NCBI GenBank assembly: GCA_028386065.3
Contig: JAKUCV010001569.1
Coordinates: forward strand, 1 to 64,000
Direction of reading: 5' to 3'
Length of the DNA stretch: 64,000 nt
Source of the DNA: Turnera subulata
Lineage: Eukaryota; Streptophyta; Magnoliopsida; Malpighiales; Passifloraceae
Under the pieces are notes generated by a model. That model worked only from the letters and a program-made list of their open reading frames with translations. It did no database searches and was not told where the DNA came from. Positions 1 through 11,510 of this stretch are shown here, one piece after another; the stretch's first letter is position 1, and each line of letters begins with the position of its first letter. A program made the position numbers and the translations under genes.

Positions 1-63
1 TCTCCAAACAATTTCATCATTGATTCAGCAACAAACATTCAAATATTGAAACATTAATAAGTT

Positions 64-332
64 TGGGAGCATCTTTGGAGGAACCGAGGCAGTTTCTCTT
101 TGAGCAAATCGGGAGGCAGAGACTCTCTCATTTTCTTGATCCCCCTTATATTAAGAAAAGAACAACACTTTAATCCGATTAGAAGCATAGTATAAAAGCA
201 AGAGAGAAAGAGAAGAGAAAGGGAAGGAGAATAATACCTGAGCCAGGGGAGAAGAGGGTCTTTGTCGGAGTAGGATTTAATGTCTGAGATTAGCGAAGAG
301 AAAAGATCGGTCTCGAGAGAGCTCCTTACCAT
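64..332 (-). pseudogene. BUB1: BUB1/BUBR1-like spindle checkpoint gene, 5' fragment
   Basis: Two exon-like blocks on the minus strand encode the start of a plant BUB1/BUBR1-type protein. Exon 1 is 332-238, beginning with Met and containing the stretch SDKDPLLPWLR. It ends at a canonical donor, CTCAG|GTATT. Exon 2 begins at 144 after an AATATAAG acceptor and encodes GIKKMRESLPPDLLKEKLPR followed by FLQRCSQT. This resembles the beginning of the Mad3/BUB1 homology region 1, which binds the checkpoint complex in plant homologues. Similarity stops near position 64: the next codons are TAT TAA and no GT donor is visible before the stop. Either the donor is mutated, the remaining exons lie off the left edge, or this is a truncated copy. 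The family call rests on recalled motif similarity and not on a search. Confidence 0.5.
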
Positions 333-2265
333 TTACCTCTGCTTTCTGCTTACCTGGACTTTAATTTGCGGAGTGGAAGAGAGATTACGGCAAATGGTGG
401 TGGTGGATTGTGATTGCCAAGTGAAGCATGGAAGAAAAAGGGGGATATTGCAGAGCACTGCAGTGCTTGATTTTTTTGAATTTGGCTTCCATGAAAAAGA
501 AATAAAAAAGAAAAAACAATAGGGAGAGAGCAACGACGAAAAAGAAATAAAGATGAAAAAAATTCTTCACAGCAAGGGGGACGAGGAGGCGGTGGTCGTC
601 GACGAAGAGAGCGACAACAAATAAGACAACAACGAGGAACAGGAACACGACAGGGACGAGGAAGACGACCACAACGTCATCATCGATTCCTCCTCCATCA
701 ACGTCAGCGCCACGCCAGCCCCCTCTCCTCGACTTGGCAACGACGGACTGAGATGGAAACAGGTGGACGACAGCGGCGAGAGCGGGAGGAAAAAGAAACT
801 GGCTTAGGGAGAAAATCGAGAGGAAAAGAGAAGAAGAGGAAGAGATTAAGGGGAGGTAATCGTTGGAGGAAATCATGGGGAAGAGGAGAGAAAATCGGGT
901 GGAGTGGGCGGCGGCTCGGATGGTGGTGGTGGTGGTGGTGGCTGTGATGGTGGTGGTGGCGGCGTGGTGGATTTTTCCAAGAAGGAGAAGATTAGTTTGG
1001 TTAGGAGGTTGTTGTTGTTTTTTCATATTTAACTAGAAATTATATTTTTTTTCATTTTTTTTATCACTCGTCATTTCCATTTTTCTTTTCCTGTTGTTGA
1101 AATATGTTTTTCTCAAAAAAATACCAATTAAAAAATTAAATGGGAAAATAATGTATATTGAAACTTTCTTCTTTTTTCCACATTTTTTTTGTTTTTTCTT
1201 TACAAATAAAATAACCAAAAATAATCTTATCAGCCGAATTTCTTCTTCTTTTTCTTTTTTCTTTTTTCTTTTTTCGTTTTTTAAAAAATGAAATAAGAAA
1301 AAGAAATTTTATCAACCATATAAATAGGCCAAAATTTTCATCCAAATTATTTTTTCCTCCTATCATTTAAATATTTTATTTTTTATTTTTTTAAATATAA
1401 TAACTGTTAAAGTTCGTTTTTTACTTTCTTTTTTACAGTATTCTTTATTTTCTTTTTGTTTTTTACTTTCTTTATTTTCCCTTTTCTTATGATATAAGTA
1501 TTTAATATTTTTTGTTTTGTTTTAAAAAGTAACAATTATTACATGGTTTGTCTTTTTTTATTTTTATAATTTTTTCTAAACATTAAAGTGAAAAAAGAAT
1601 CGAACGCTAATGAGCTTGCCACGTGTCAATCATCCGTATATTCCGTTAAGGCAACTAACACAAGTGTAAAAACCCTAACGGAATGAGGCAAATTGCGAAA
1701 AAGTAAACTTTAGGAGGTTAAATACCGGTTTTTTTTTTTGTCAGGGGGTAACCTTAGTTTGACCAAAAGTTCAGGGGGTATTTTGTAATGAAGCCGTTTG
1801 TCTGCTATAGAAGAGAAGAAAATTAGCATTTGAAAGAACAAGAGGATGGCCCATTTCAATCCCGTGGGTTGAAAATTTGAGTATTCTAACTAACGTCGTA
1901 GAAAAATTCTTCTACAAAGAAATTTTTATGGGAAGAAATTTCGTGCACCTCTGTTAATGTGAATTATTATCTTTGTTTGTTTTGAGAGTAGTACTACTGT
2001 TAAACCCATGTCCATTAAAACAACTCCATCTTCTTCTTGCATGACAACTCGCTTATTACTTCCTTCACAGTCAGTTAGTGCAATCAATTTCACTAGTAAT
2101 CAACCAACGCCGGACCCAAAAAAAAATAAATAATAATAATAATCATCTAACGCCTTGTCTTGTCTTTTCTTTTCTTTTTCCAAATTGACTTGTGTTGTAC
2201 GGACTAATCCTTGCAGGCTGTGAACAAAATAATTATAATCAAAATCATCAAAAAGACTGGATAAG
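333..2265. other. Gene-poor low-complexity stretch
   Basis: No credible gene. 480-870 is strongly purine-rich on the plus strand, 921-970 is a GGT trinucleotide repeat, and 1180-1290 is an almost pure pyrimidine tract. Long open frames here only translate these repeats. 1620-1795 (an 'accctaacggaatgaggcaa' stretch followed by 'cagggggtaa' and 'cagggggtattttgtaat') resembles common non-coding plant transposon ends, but no paired terminus was found. Confidence 0.5.
921..970. repeat. (GGT)n microsatellite, imperfect
   Basis: Nine or so GGT units, an interruption (ctgtgat), then more GGT/GGC units. It lies upstream of the BUB1-like fragment and gives rise to spurious Thr- or Trp-rich open frames. 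Confidence 0.8.
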
Positions 2266-2841
2266 TAGACATGGCAATTTGTGCTGGTGTGTTGAGTTCA
2301 TGGCGGATTGAACAGTAAAATGGATTTTGATTCCTCAACCCGATCCGGCCCATTTAGTAATAGTATTGTGTCATGTTGACCCGTTTATAGTCGTGTAGGA
2401 TTCGGATTGACAGACGGATTACCTATTAAATCTAACAAGTTTACAAATCATATTTGGAGTTTCTCTATTTTGCATAAGTCGTTGTACTTTTTAAGCAAAT
2501 AGGTACGTAATTAGAATTTTGCATATATTAAATAAAATTATAGAATTATGATATAATAATATTTTAAAACATTGATAAAAATATTTTTTGATAATTTTGG
2601 TAAATTTGGACTTAAATATTAAATAATCCTTATATTAAATGAGTAAAATATATATATACTTAAATAGAATTGGAGCATAAATAAGTACCTATCAAGTTGC
2701 TGGCTCAACTTGGTACTTCATCTGCTAATTTTTGTGTCGAATTTGGTATACCCATTTAACTAAACGGTTGAGAATCTATAATTTATACCTACTGTTTTCG
2801 TGTTATGTTATCGTGTCAAACACACATTTTTGTCACGTCTA
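2266..2841. mobile_element. hAT-like non-autonomous element
   Basis: The 5' end TAGACATGGCAATTTGTG and the inverted 3' end TAGACGTGACAAAAATGTG form imperfect terminal inverted repeats. The interior has no coding capacity and is AT-rich, with 'cccgatccggcccattta' and 'gttgacccgtttatag' motifs typical of a common plant repeat. The flanking 8-mers tggataag and cggatgat match at 5 of 8 positions, so a decayed 8-bp target duplication is plausible. It abuts the LHCA3 fragment. Confidence 0.45.
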
Positions 2842-2854
2842 CGGATGATCTCCA

Positions 2855-2991
2855 GTGGAACTTGAGGCTTGTGAAGAAGTTGTTGTTGGCAGGATCAGCC
2901 AGGTGGTCCAAGAGGTTTTCGTATGGTCCAACTCTGGTGACCAAACTTTGAACAAAGTAGCCCATGATGGCCAACATTTCCAACCTTAACT
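2855..2991 (-). pseudogene. LHCA3: LHCA3-like pseudo-exon (C-terminus)
   Basis: The minus strand encodes [20 protein letters not shown] followed by [21 protein letters not shown]. This is the C-terminal end of a photosystem I antenna protein, the third transmembrane helix plus the tail of Lhca3, which normally binds chlorophyll in the thylakoid. The normal stop after the final Phe-His is replaced by a Trp codon, and reading continues into the adjacent hAT-like end. The N-terminal side stops at a CACTA-like terminus at 2992, where the conserved helix start is already degenerate. No other LHCA3 exon is seen, so this is an isolated fragment. Identity rests on the very characteristic DHLADPxNNN...LKFH end. 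Confidence 0.7.
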
Positions 2992-3055
2992 CACTACAAA
3001 AAATTGGGTTAAATAGCTTCGGCAAATGGCTTCGGCCAATAGCTACTTAAGTCAT
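2992..3055. mobile_element. CACTA-like terminus (one end only)
   Basis: The sequence starts CACTACAAAAAATTGGG, followed by two copies of a 'cttcggc' subterminal motif, as in CACTA (En/Spm) element ends. No matching TTTTTTGTAGTG end was found in the next 1 kb, so the element is truncated or its second end is too diverged. Confidence 0.35.
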
Positions 3056-4076
3056 CACAACTAACACTTGAATGTCACAATCAAGAAGGCGAAGAGATAC
3101 ACGAAAATAATTTCATAGGACAAACTAGGTGACTTTTGGAAATTGTGCTTACTTTTACAACAACAGAATTGGGATGCGCCCTGAGGAGCCACTATCTTTC
3201 TCTTTGTTTTTACTTCTTAAATCTTGTGGAGAAAAACTTTAGGAATGTATTTTTAATTTCGTTTTCTGGAATAATCAGCAAGAATACCATTGAAAGTGTA
3301 ATTCTGATTTAACAAAGAATGATTTTTTTAATTTCAAAGAGTTAGAAGGTGTAGACAATAAATATTATTTATTTTTTTAGAAAACATTAAAATATTTCTA
3401 AATTTTTTAATGTTAAAAAATAATCAGCATATATCCCAATGATATTTTGCCATATAAGGTTTGTAAGCGTATACCCTGTACAGAAGTTACAACCATATTG
3501 ATTCATTTTTTTTTAACAACAATTAAGTCACCATTAAATGGATAAAAGAGAGGAAAAAAAGAGAGAGAAGACAACGTCAACAATTAAGTCACCAAAAAGC
3601 CTTTTTTTTTTTTTTTATACTAAGATCAAAAAGCCTTTGACATATGGGACTTACGAGATAACTCTACTGAAGTAGTCCGAAAACGTTTCATCCATTTTTG
3701 TTAATTACTCACTCTTCAATACCCAATAATCTCTCTCTCAGAGTTTTTTTCACATCGAGCTTGAGCCGTTTCTGCCGACATTTTCAAGAGCAACCTCCAC
3801 AATTCTAAGTCCATTCTTAGGAGCACATGTCTGTCAATCTATTAGGTCATCAAGAGACGTTTTACAACTCCACACCTAGACTCAAATCCTGAGTCTAGAG
3901 GTCGCTGCACGTGGGGGTAACAATCGCAGAGCAAACCATGTCGCGGTTCCATATCGATCCCAGCCAAACCTTCGGCTCCGCTTAAAAGGAGTAGTCAAAA
4001 AACTGGGAAGAAAAGATGCGAGGCCCAAGCAAGATTAGGACATACGCACTCGGACAAGATCCTATGGAGGGGATGT
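3056..4076. other. Intergenic, partly shared with receptor-kinase flanks
   Basis: No gene seen. 3515-3590 (aagtcaccattaaatggata and a following GA-rich run) matches the sequence around 21243-21300, upstream of RLK1. A scrap of the receptor-kinase flank is therefore present here. 3700-4040 is moderately GC-rich and unclassified. Confidence 0.4.
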
Positions 4077-4500
4077 TTGGTTTGCGGGACGGATTTATTG
4101 TTATGGACTCATGTCAACATGCATTGGGACAAAATGAGAAATTTCCGTTCCTTTCAAAATGCAGGGACGGAAGATATGCCCATGGACTACACTACTTTTG
4201 TATCAATTTTACCCCCTTTTTATTTTTCGTAATGGCAAAATCATCCTCTACATAAAAATCCATCAGATTTTCAATGCGGGATCTGTTAGCGGCGGCGGTG
4301 GCACGACAGAAAGGGAAGAGGAGGGGAGGAGTGTGGTGCAGAGGAGAGAAGAGTCTGGACGGAGGAGGGTGGCGCAGAGGAGAAGAGGGCGCCATGGACG
4401 TTGGAAAGGTTTCAACTCTGTCGCTGAGTGCGGTGGGGAAGATGCATGCAATGAGGGAGGGCAAAATATCACTAGCCCTATCTAGGGAACCAAACACATC
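4077..4500. mobile_element. MITE-like element
   Basis: The ends GATGTTTGGTTTGCGGGA and, inverted, GATGTGTTTGGTTCCCTA resemble each other and the GGATGTTTGGTT-type ends of plant MITEs. The interior is GC-rich with no convincing protein. Exact ends and target duplication are unclear. Confidence 0.35.
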
Positions 4501-4848
4501 GTAAGACTTTTAAGTATATAGGTCTACTCTACTCATGTAGCATCTTTTTACCTCATATGGGACAATTATGTACTTAAATACCAAACAAACTCAATCAACC
4601 AATAACAGCTGAAATATTCAGATAACCTTTCTCATTAGGCATATCGTACATGTCAATGGTAAATAAAATGTTGCCTGCACCACAATGTAAGCATCATAAG
4701 CATAGGAAACAAGCTCACTAAGATGTGATTGAACGGATGAAGAGGCTCGGTTTCTTTCTCCACAGAGCAAAAGAATTTGAGGCACCTCTTTTAAAACCAA
4801 AGACATCAAGATTCTCCAATGTACAAACATAGTTCATGTGTTAGTAAA
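4501..4848. other. Unclassified left flank of copia element A
   Basis: The minus strand holds a 70-codon open frame (4830-4618) with a protein-like composition (EVPQILLLCGERNRASSSVQ then SHLSELVSYAYDAY). It could be an exon remnant, but I do not recognise it and see no partner exons across the insertion, at 8046 onwards. Confidence 0.3.
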
Positions 4849-5377
4849 TGTTGGAAAAATTGGGAACAAAGTACATAACCTGAGGCGTGCTAGGCACTGT
4901 CCTAAAGGAATATTTTGCCTACTGCAAAGTTCCCCCAGAATACAACAGGTTCTTCTACCATAAATGGCAGGATACCAGAGACTACCAAGAAAATATAAAT
5001 TAGCAACCCAGCAAGATAACATAGGAGATGAGAATTTTGCGAGGGAAAATAAAATATAAATTAGCAACCCAGCAAGATAACATAGGAGATGAGAATTTTG
5101 TGAGGGAAAATAAATAAAACATGGAAGAGAATTCTTGTTCACAGTGTTGTATCAATGAATGGTCTTGTATTTATAGCAAATGGAGGGGAACAACAACGTT
5201 AGGAAAAACAATGGCCATTAATTAAGGACCATATTTTTTCCTATAGACCAGGTAAGCTCAACTTATCCCCTGATTTACTCCAACAGCCAAAAGTTAGTTT
5301 TGACTAGGCCATTTACCACGTCAAAACCATGTATCTCTCTAATGTGGGATAATATCATTTTGAAATATATTCCAACA
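4849..5377 (-). repeat. 3' LTR of copia A
   Basis: 529-bp LTR. Minus-strand TATA box at 5168-5176. A 61-bp unit is repeated in tandem (4991-5051 and 5052-5112). A 102-codon open frame on the minus strand occurs in both LTRs only because the LTRs are copies. Confidence 0.85.
4991..5112. repeat. 61-bp tandem duplication inside LTR
   Basis: The unit beginning aaatataaattagcaaccca occurs twice, 61 bp apart, with one clear mismatch (gcgagg versus gtgagg). The same duplication is present in the right LTR, so it predates insertion. Confidence 0.9.
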
Positions 5378-5999
5378 ATCCCCCACATATATTTCAAAAG
5401 AAAAAGAATCTGTTTGCTGGGTTCTTATTACTAATGAGTGTAATACATCGATCTTGGTGTCCGTAGACTATGAACCAAGTCTAGACCGATAAGTCTTGAC
5501 AAACCGTGTCAAACAGTGTAACAAATGGTTACTATGAACTGATAGACACTTTGGTAAGTCAGTGTTCTTACCAATCATATTACACCCCCACAATTCTTGG
5601 TGTTACCGCAGTTTTGCGCATTACGGCCGTGCGCGTGCCTGGAAATTCATGAATGCTCTAGAGGTGCACCTGCAAACACATCCTCATAGGAACGGCCCCA
5701 TTCCACACTCATATAGGTGATCTCATCAAGTGTATACTGCATATTATACACCACCCGTAAAGGATATGAAGATCATTAAGAGCTTAACTCAGCCTCTCGA
5801 TCAAATGCAGTCTAGTACTTTTCCTCACACCATAGGAAGGGACAAATATTCAAGTACTAGCAGAACTAAGCAGTGACTTGTTAATACCCATATGAACCTG
5901 TTTCGGAATCTCCGATCATGCAGGTTGGGTTACCATCACTAATTAGTTTCAAACAGGCATAATAAAGTCTCATTCCCCTCGATGTTTCGTTTATTATTC

Positions 6000-6065
6000 T
6001 TCTTCCCGGGATTTTGTCAGAGGATTGGCCAAATCACTTCTGACTTCCGATAATAAATGGAAATT
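6000..6065 (-). pseudogene. copia pol remnant (end of RNase H)
   Basis: The minus strand reads SDLANPLTKSREE then stop codons. It matches the conserved N(L/I)ADPLTK motif near the C-terminus of copia polyproteins. Nothing of gag, protease, integrase or reverse transcriptase is recognisable in the rest of this element. Confidence 0.6.
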
Positions 6066-7508
6066 ATTCCATCTCTCAATAGCACTATTATACCATAAGG
6101 TATAGATCATATGTGTCTATTTCTCAATACAATTTATTATGATCATGTTGAAATTGCCTCCTCGCAATTACAACGCATAGACACAAACAGGGTTGGTTTT
6201 ATTCCCAACGAAATATTCGCTAAGTAATTTCCAATCACTTAGCCTCAATGTCAACTAATTCAGAAAATGTTAAGTCTGCACAAAGCAGCCACATTATCAC
6301 AGTTGTGATTGTGTATACATCAATGGCTTCATATGCCCACTACTGCAACAAATTCTCAATAAATTTGTGCACACTTATATTGAATGTCGGATTCCTTCCA
6401 TATTTAATTAGGATTTAAATCATAAGGGGATACACATCAATTTGACATTAATATGTCTAAACTTCATAATAAGCTCCTCAATTAAATATTTTGTGATAAT
6501 ATTAAGCTACCACCATCCCTTATAAATTTAATCCAAAATATTTGCTTCACCACATATTAGAATTTAATTAAAAACAAAAGACATCAACCCAATATCATAT
6601 ATAAAAATAGTTGTAAAATTATCATCTTATACACAGTCAATCATATATGAATTCTAAAAAATTTCATAGTGCCAAATTTAGGCATCACATGCACATAATT
6701 TTATTTTCTTGAAATTCTCAAACTCAAGAGAGAACCATCATTAATTAGCACCCGATCACATATTGTGACTTTTTTTAAAAAAAAAAAATTCAATAAAAAA
6801 AATTCACATAAGTTTTCCTTCTCAAAATTAAGGAAATAAAACCCCCACATTTTTAAAAATTCAAGCTCACACCTCAAACATATATAACTTAAATTTTCAC
6901 AATAAATCTCACTAAGAGATGGTAAACTTATATATAAAATATATCCGTAAGCACTTTTGATGGATAAACCCCCATGATAAATTAAATAAGAATAATTTCA
7001 CATAAAATTGTTCAATAAATATTTTCATATCACAAATTCATAAATTTGTAAACCAAAATTATCTCTGTAAAAATTGATCACAAAAACCTTTAATAAGCAT
7101 ATTACCGCTTATTATTCCAACTAGACATTAATCCCAATTTTAATGATCACAACACAAATATCATCTCCTAAGACCAAAATTAATTTTGACTTAGGAGAAT
7201 TTTTATTTTTCATTTTATTTTTACACTAAAAATAAAATCATTTGACTCTCCACAATGAGTAACTTTATTTAATTTAGGATTAGTATTCACCTAAGGCTTG
7301 TAAACAAATTTTTATCAAAAACATACCTCTCACCCAGCTAAATTTCCTTCTCTCCTTTTCCTCATCTGCAACCTTGATTTCCTTTTTGCACCTTTTAGTT
7401 TCTCCCCCACCAATAGCTTTGCCAAAACAAAAATAAAAATTGTAAGTACAATTTTAATATAAGAGAAAACTAAAAGACAAAAAAATATAAAACAATATTC
7501 CTTTAGAT

Positions 7509-8045
7509 TGTTGGTAAAATTGGGAACAAAGTACATAACCTAAGGCGTGCTAGGCACTGTCCTAAAGGAATATTTTGCCGACTGCAAAGTTCCCCCAGGA
7601 TACAACAGGTTCTTCTACCATAAATGGCAGGATACCAGAGACTACCAAGAAAATATAAATTAGCAACCCAGCAAGATAACATAGGAGATGAGAATTTTGT
7701 GAGGGAAAATAAAATATAAATTAGCAACCCAGCAAGATAACATAGGAGATGAGAATTTTGTGAGGGAAAATAAATAAAACATGGAAGAGAATTCTTGTTC
7801 ACAGTGTTGTATCAATGAATTGAAGAATGGTCTTGTATTTATAGCAAATGGAGGGGAACAACAACGTTAGGAAAAATAATGGCCATTAATTGAGGACCAT
7901 ATTTTTTCCTATAGACCAGGTAAGCTCAACTTATCCCCTGATTTACTCCAACAGCCAAAAGTTAGTTTTGACTAGGCCATTTACCACGTCAAAACCATGT
8001 ATCTCTCCAATGTGGGATAATATCATTTTGAAATATATTCCAACA
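7509..8045 (-). repeat. 5' LTR of copia A
   Basis: 537-bp LTR nearly identical to the left one, with the same tandem 61-bp unit. It has a few extra bases (for example tgaa-ttgaag near 7820) and scattered substitutions. The divergence between the LTRs could be used to date the insertion. Confidence 0.85.
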
Positions 8046-8915
8046 GTAAATAGTCATACAATTTTTTTTCTTTGCAGATTGAGAATGAAATGATGAAATG
8101 AACTTCCAAGTAAATCCTATATCTGTACCTTTGTAGCTCACTAAAGGTTTCCTTGAAAACTTTTCTTTGGAATATCATTTTTTTTTTCTGTTTTTGATCT
8201 GCAAAAGAGCAAATCTTAACCTCTGTTGACTCGAGTTTATGGTGAAACTATGTATCAAACTCACTCTCAGTTGATTTGCATTTCTGGTAATGAAATCCAT
8301 GAGGGCCGTATTGGTTTTAGGTTTGAAGAGATTGGCTCAGAGAATGGAACAGATGCTTGGTCTTGAGAGGGTTGTTGTAGTACAATGGCAGATCGTACAG
8401 TGACAATGCTTTAAGGTTGGGATTCGAGTTCTACCTTCATTTAGTATATTAAAAAAAATTCTATAAAGGTATAGAAGTTACAATTACGGACCTTGCCAGA
8501 AGTATCACAGGCCACAGTAATGGGCTATTGCGTTTTCAGACTCATTAAAATGACTCAAAAAGAAAGTGTCAACACTGCGACGATATCAAATACGAAAAGG
8601 ACTCGTACAATTCACCATGCCCCTCATTCTGAATCGACAACATGGACTGCATTGATCATAAGATTTACTTTGAAGTTGAATTTCAAAATACAGGTTCCAA
8701 TGTCTGGGAGCGAGGCTGTTATTGCTTACTCCGGCCCCCACAAGGGATTCTTGCAACTCATATATAGCAAGTCACTGGTTTCCAGAGAGTTTTGTGTTCC
8801 GGCTTTTCCAGGCTTTTCAGTACCACAGCTCTAAGCAACAAGATTAGTAGCACAATTCCCAAAATACTAAGCAGGATCATCCATCTAGCTACCCTGATAT
8901 TAGATATTCCCAGAA
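8046..8915. other. Right flank of copia A
   Basis: No recognised gene. An open frame at 8493-8834 (113 codons, plus) has no familiar motif and no clear splice context; it could be an exon relic. A tRNA-like SINE fragment lies at 8370-8456. Confidence 0.3.
8370..8456 (+). mobile_element. tRNA-derived SINE-like fragment
   Basis: It has an A-box-like TAGTACAATGGCAG and, about 40 bp later, a B-box-like GGGATTCGAGTTC, followed by an A-rich end (attaaaaaaaatt). Spacing and order fit a tRNA-related SINE head. It does not fold into a convincing tRNA gene, and no target duplication was identified. Confidence 0.35.
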
Positions 8916-11494
8916 CAGTGGCTCGAGGACGGGGTTCGAGTTCGCTCCGCCCTCGCCATCGTTTGTAAGTCGCCGCTCTTCCTTCCTCTTCCTCGTTCTC
9001 TTCTTTTGCTTGTTGGTTTCCCGAGTTCTTTGTCTAATCGGGATGTTGTTCTGCATGTTGGTTGGGCTGTTGACGGCGAGTGTCGACGGGCTCATGAGCG
9101 GTGGCGGCTGGCTATTGCTTTGTGTGGTGGATGGTGTGTTCGGGCAGAGAGGAGATACTTGGTTGAATGGTTGAATGGTGGAGGTTGCCGGTGGTCAGCT
9201 CGGCAGTGTTGTTATGGGGCTCGATTGCGAGTTGAGTTCAGGCTGGTGTCCGATAGTGGGTATTTGATTTCCGGTAAGTGCCTACGGCCGCTCCTTTGTC
9301 TCTGTTCTTCGTTTATCTTCTTCTCTGGCTGATAGTTGTATTGTCGTGGGTTATGTTTTGTTGGTGTTTGATCGACTTGGTATTGCTGCTGCACGGGTTG
9401 TTCCAAACAGTGAGGTTCAGGTTCGGTTTGGTGTAGTTAAACGGATCTGAGGCGGATTCAATTTCTGGACGGGTCAGGTTCGTGTTGTCCGGTAAGCGTT
9501 CCCGGCAATTCTTTCCATTTACTAGTTCGTTTTCTAGTGGATACGGTTGAGGTGATGTTGGCTGCCGTGTTCTTGATGATGTTTCGGCCATGGCAGCATG
9601 TTGTGGAGTTTTGGCAAGCTCGGGATTTATCGGCGTGGGCTCGGGTACTGTTCCGGCGAGCATTGGAAACCGGCATTAAACGGTAAACCCCTAACGATGC
9701 CGTATTTTGGTTTTGTACATGTCATGTACTAGATATGCATTTTAATCGATGTATCAAGATATAATGGACTAGTGGAAAACGAGTGTGACGAGTTGAGAAA
9801 CGCGTGGCCGGAATAAATATATATATCCGACGCACATAATGTCCTTAGGCCGGAAAGGTCGGGCTCGGGAGCTCGATTAACGTGATTAAGTGAATGGACG
9901 GGCCCATACCCAAGTTATGCCATGTTAAGGTTATATGGGCTTAGGCCCAAGGACTATTACAGATACGAACTATAGGCCCAATAAAGAGTAATTAATTTAA
10001 AATGGGCTTTAGGCCCAATTAATGTCATATTAAGTTTATATGGGCTTAGGCCCAACAACTATAATATGGATTTAAGTTAAATATGAAGTTATGGAGTTTA
10101 AGGATTATTTTTGGACTTAGTCCCCGACCTATTAGCGGATCCACTGTTATTGAACACAGACGGGCTAGAAGGCTCAAGATTTCATCTTTAGCATACATTT
10201 AGTATTCGTCATGAATAAGTGTCTTATGTGACGTATATGTGGTAGGATGTTGAGGACATAGGAATGTCGAGGCGGAACAAAGCTTCAAGTTCCGAGACAA
10301 TTATTGTGGCCAAGGTGAGGACTTATAAACCTTTGTATGCATTACTGCCTACAATGCTCGGTTAATTGTCTTGGTATATAAAGTGGTATTAATTATTGGT
10401 CTTGAATGCTATATGCATGCTTGTCTGATGTGCTGATGTTGTTAATTGTAAATCGTATATATTGATGATACCTCTGAGGCTGTGTGCATGATTATGTGAA
10501 CTGTGTACCAGTGTGATTTTATATGCCTGTCGAGCATGACTTGTTTTGCGTGTTAAATAACGTGATAAATGGTTTTGTGGTTTGTGTGGTGGACTGTGGG
10601 CTGGAGGCCCGGATTTGAGTATAAGAGGTTAATTCCACACAACCATGTTTGAAATAACGTATGGTACAATTCTTAAAGGATAATTGAGAATAACGAACTA
10701 TAATAATTCTACTGTGGGGCTGTTGACCGGTTGGTTCGAGCGGGAAGTAATACCCCTCGGGATGGCATGCGGGTTAGCATGTGGGCCTGTGATGGCCGGT
10801 TCCACCTCCCTCTTTCTATCTTCCCCTTTCTATCTCCCTCTTTCTCTCTGTCTCTCTCTCTCTATGGATATGTTTGGGCTTCGTGCCTGGTTTATTTGGG
10901 CTTATGCCTGGTTGTCTCATGAGACGGGACCGAGCTCGACGCACACAGTAGAGGGCCCTAATAAAAATATTTAAACCTAATAACAAAGATAATAATATAA
11001 GTAATGACAAGTGATGGTTTGTAGTCTGATGACGTCTTGCTCTGTGTATTATGGTTGTTGTTGTTTGATGCCGGTGTACTTGTAGTTGATTTGTATTTGT
11101 ATATTATTGGTTTATTTGTTTGCGGTGAGACAGTGGTTGGTCTCAGCCCCTCACAGTTTTACACAGGTTAGCTGATCGATGATCAGAAGAGCATATCAGC
11201 AGGTGGTGGTGCTTTCCTCTCCTCGGGTCGGATCCATAGAGTTCTCTGCATACATGTTATCATATGTATAGTCTTCCGCTGCATACTCGTTGTTGTGTAA
11301 TTTGTTGTATAAATGTTCATTGATTATTTTGTTGATATTGTTTCCCGGGAAGAAGGGCATTTTGGTCTCTTCACATGTTATACATTCTTTAATGGATGAT
11401 TTGGGATACGGGTGTCCGGGAATGATATGGGCAATTTGTTCAATCTATAATTAACTTATAACTTATATTAATAAATTAGGACACGGGCGTTTTA
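8916..11494 (+). repeat. Distal part of Tekay-like LTR
   Basis: 10310-11494 aligns by eye with 15600-16845 and 58840-60053. Shared blocks include 'gaccggttggttcgagcggg', a CT microsatellite with 'tatggatatgtttgggcttc', and 'gaccgagctcgacgcacaca'. It ends 'gggacacgggcgtttta'-like, directly before the primer-binding site. Confidence 0.75.
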
Positions 11495-11495
11495 G

Positions 11496-11510
11496 TTGGT
11501 AGCGGAGCAG
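11496..11510 (+). other. Primer-binding site, degenerate
   Basis: TTGGTAGCGGAGC resembles the initiator-Met tRNA complement TGGTATCAGAGC with a few mismatches. It corresponds to TTGGTACCGAAGC at 60056 in the related element. Confidence 0.55.

Larger units (their letters stand above)
4849..8045 (-). mobile_element. Ty1/copia LTR retrotransposon A, interior nearly lost
   Basis: Two near-identical LTRs (4849-5377 and 7509-8045) begin TGTTGG and end CCAACA. They are flanked by a perfect 5-bp duplication, gtaaa, at 4844-4848 and 8046-8050. The polypurine tract TGTGGGGGAT on the minus strand next to the left LTR, and a minus-strand TATAAATA in each LTR, show that it is transcribed leftwards. The 2.1-kb interior keeps only a recognisable end of the copia RNase H region near 6000-6065; 6100-7500 is AT-rich and non-coding. 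No clean tRNA primer site is seen next to the right LTR. It is a deletion derivative that must have been mobilised in trans, if at all. Confidence 0.85.

Noticed and set aside
385..1026. Minus-strand open frame of 213 codons
   Set aside because: Composition is entirely from simple repeats and the purine/pyrimidine tracts; no protein-like pattern.
4834..5142. Hydrophobic open frame found at two places (also 7503-7802)
   Set aside because: Both copies are the two LTRs of one element, so the duplication is not evidence of selection.
8396..8456. Functional tRNA gene
   Set aside because: Box-like motifs are present but no acceptor stem or anticodon arm could be drawn; a SINE head fits better.
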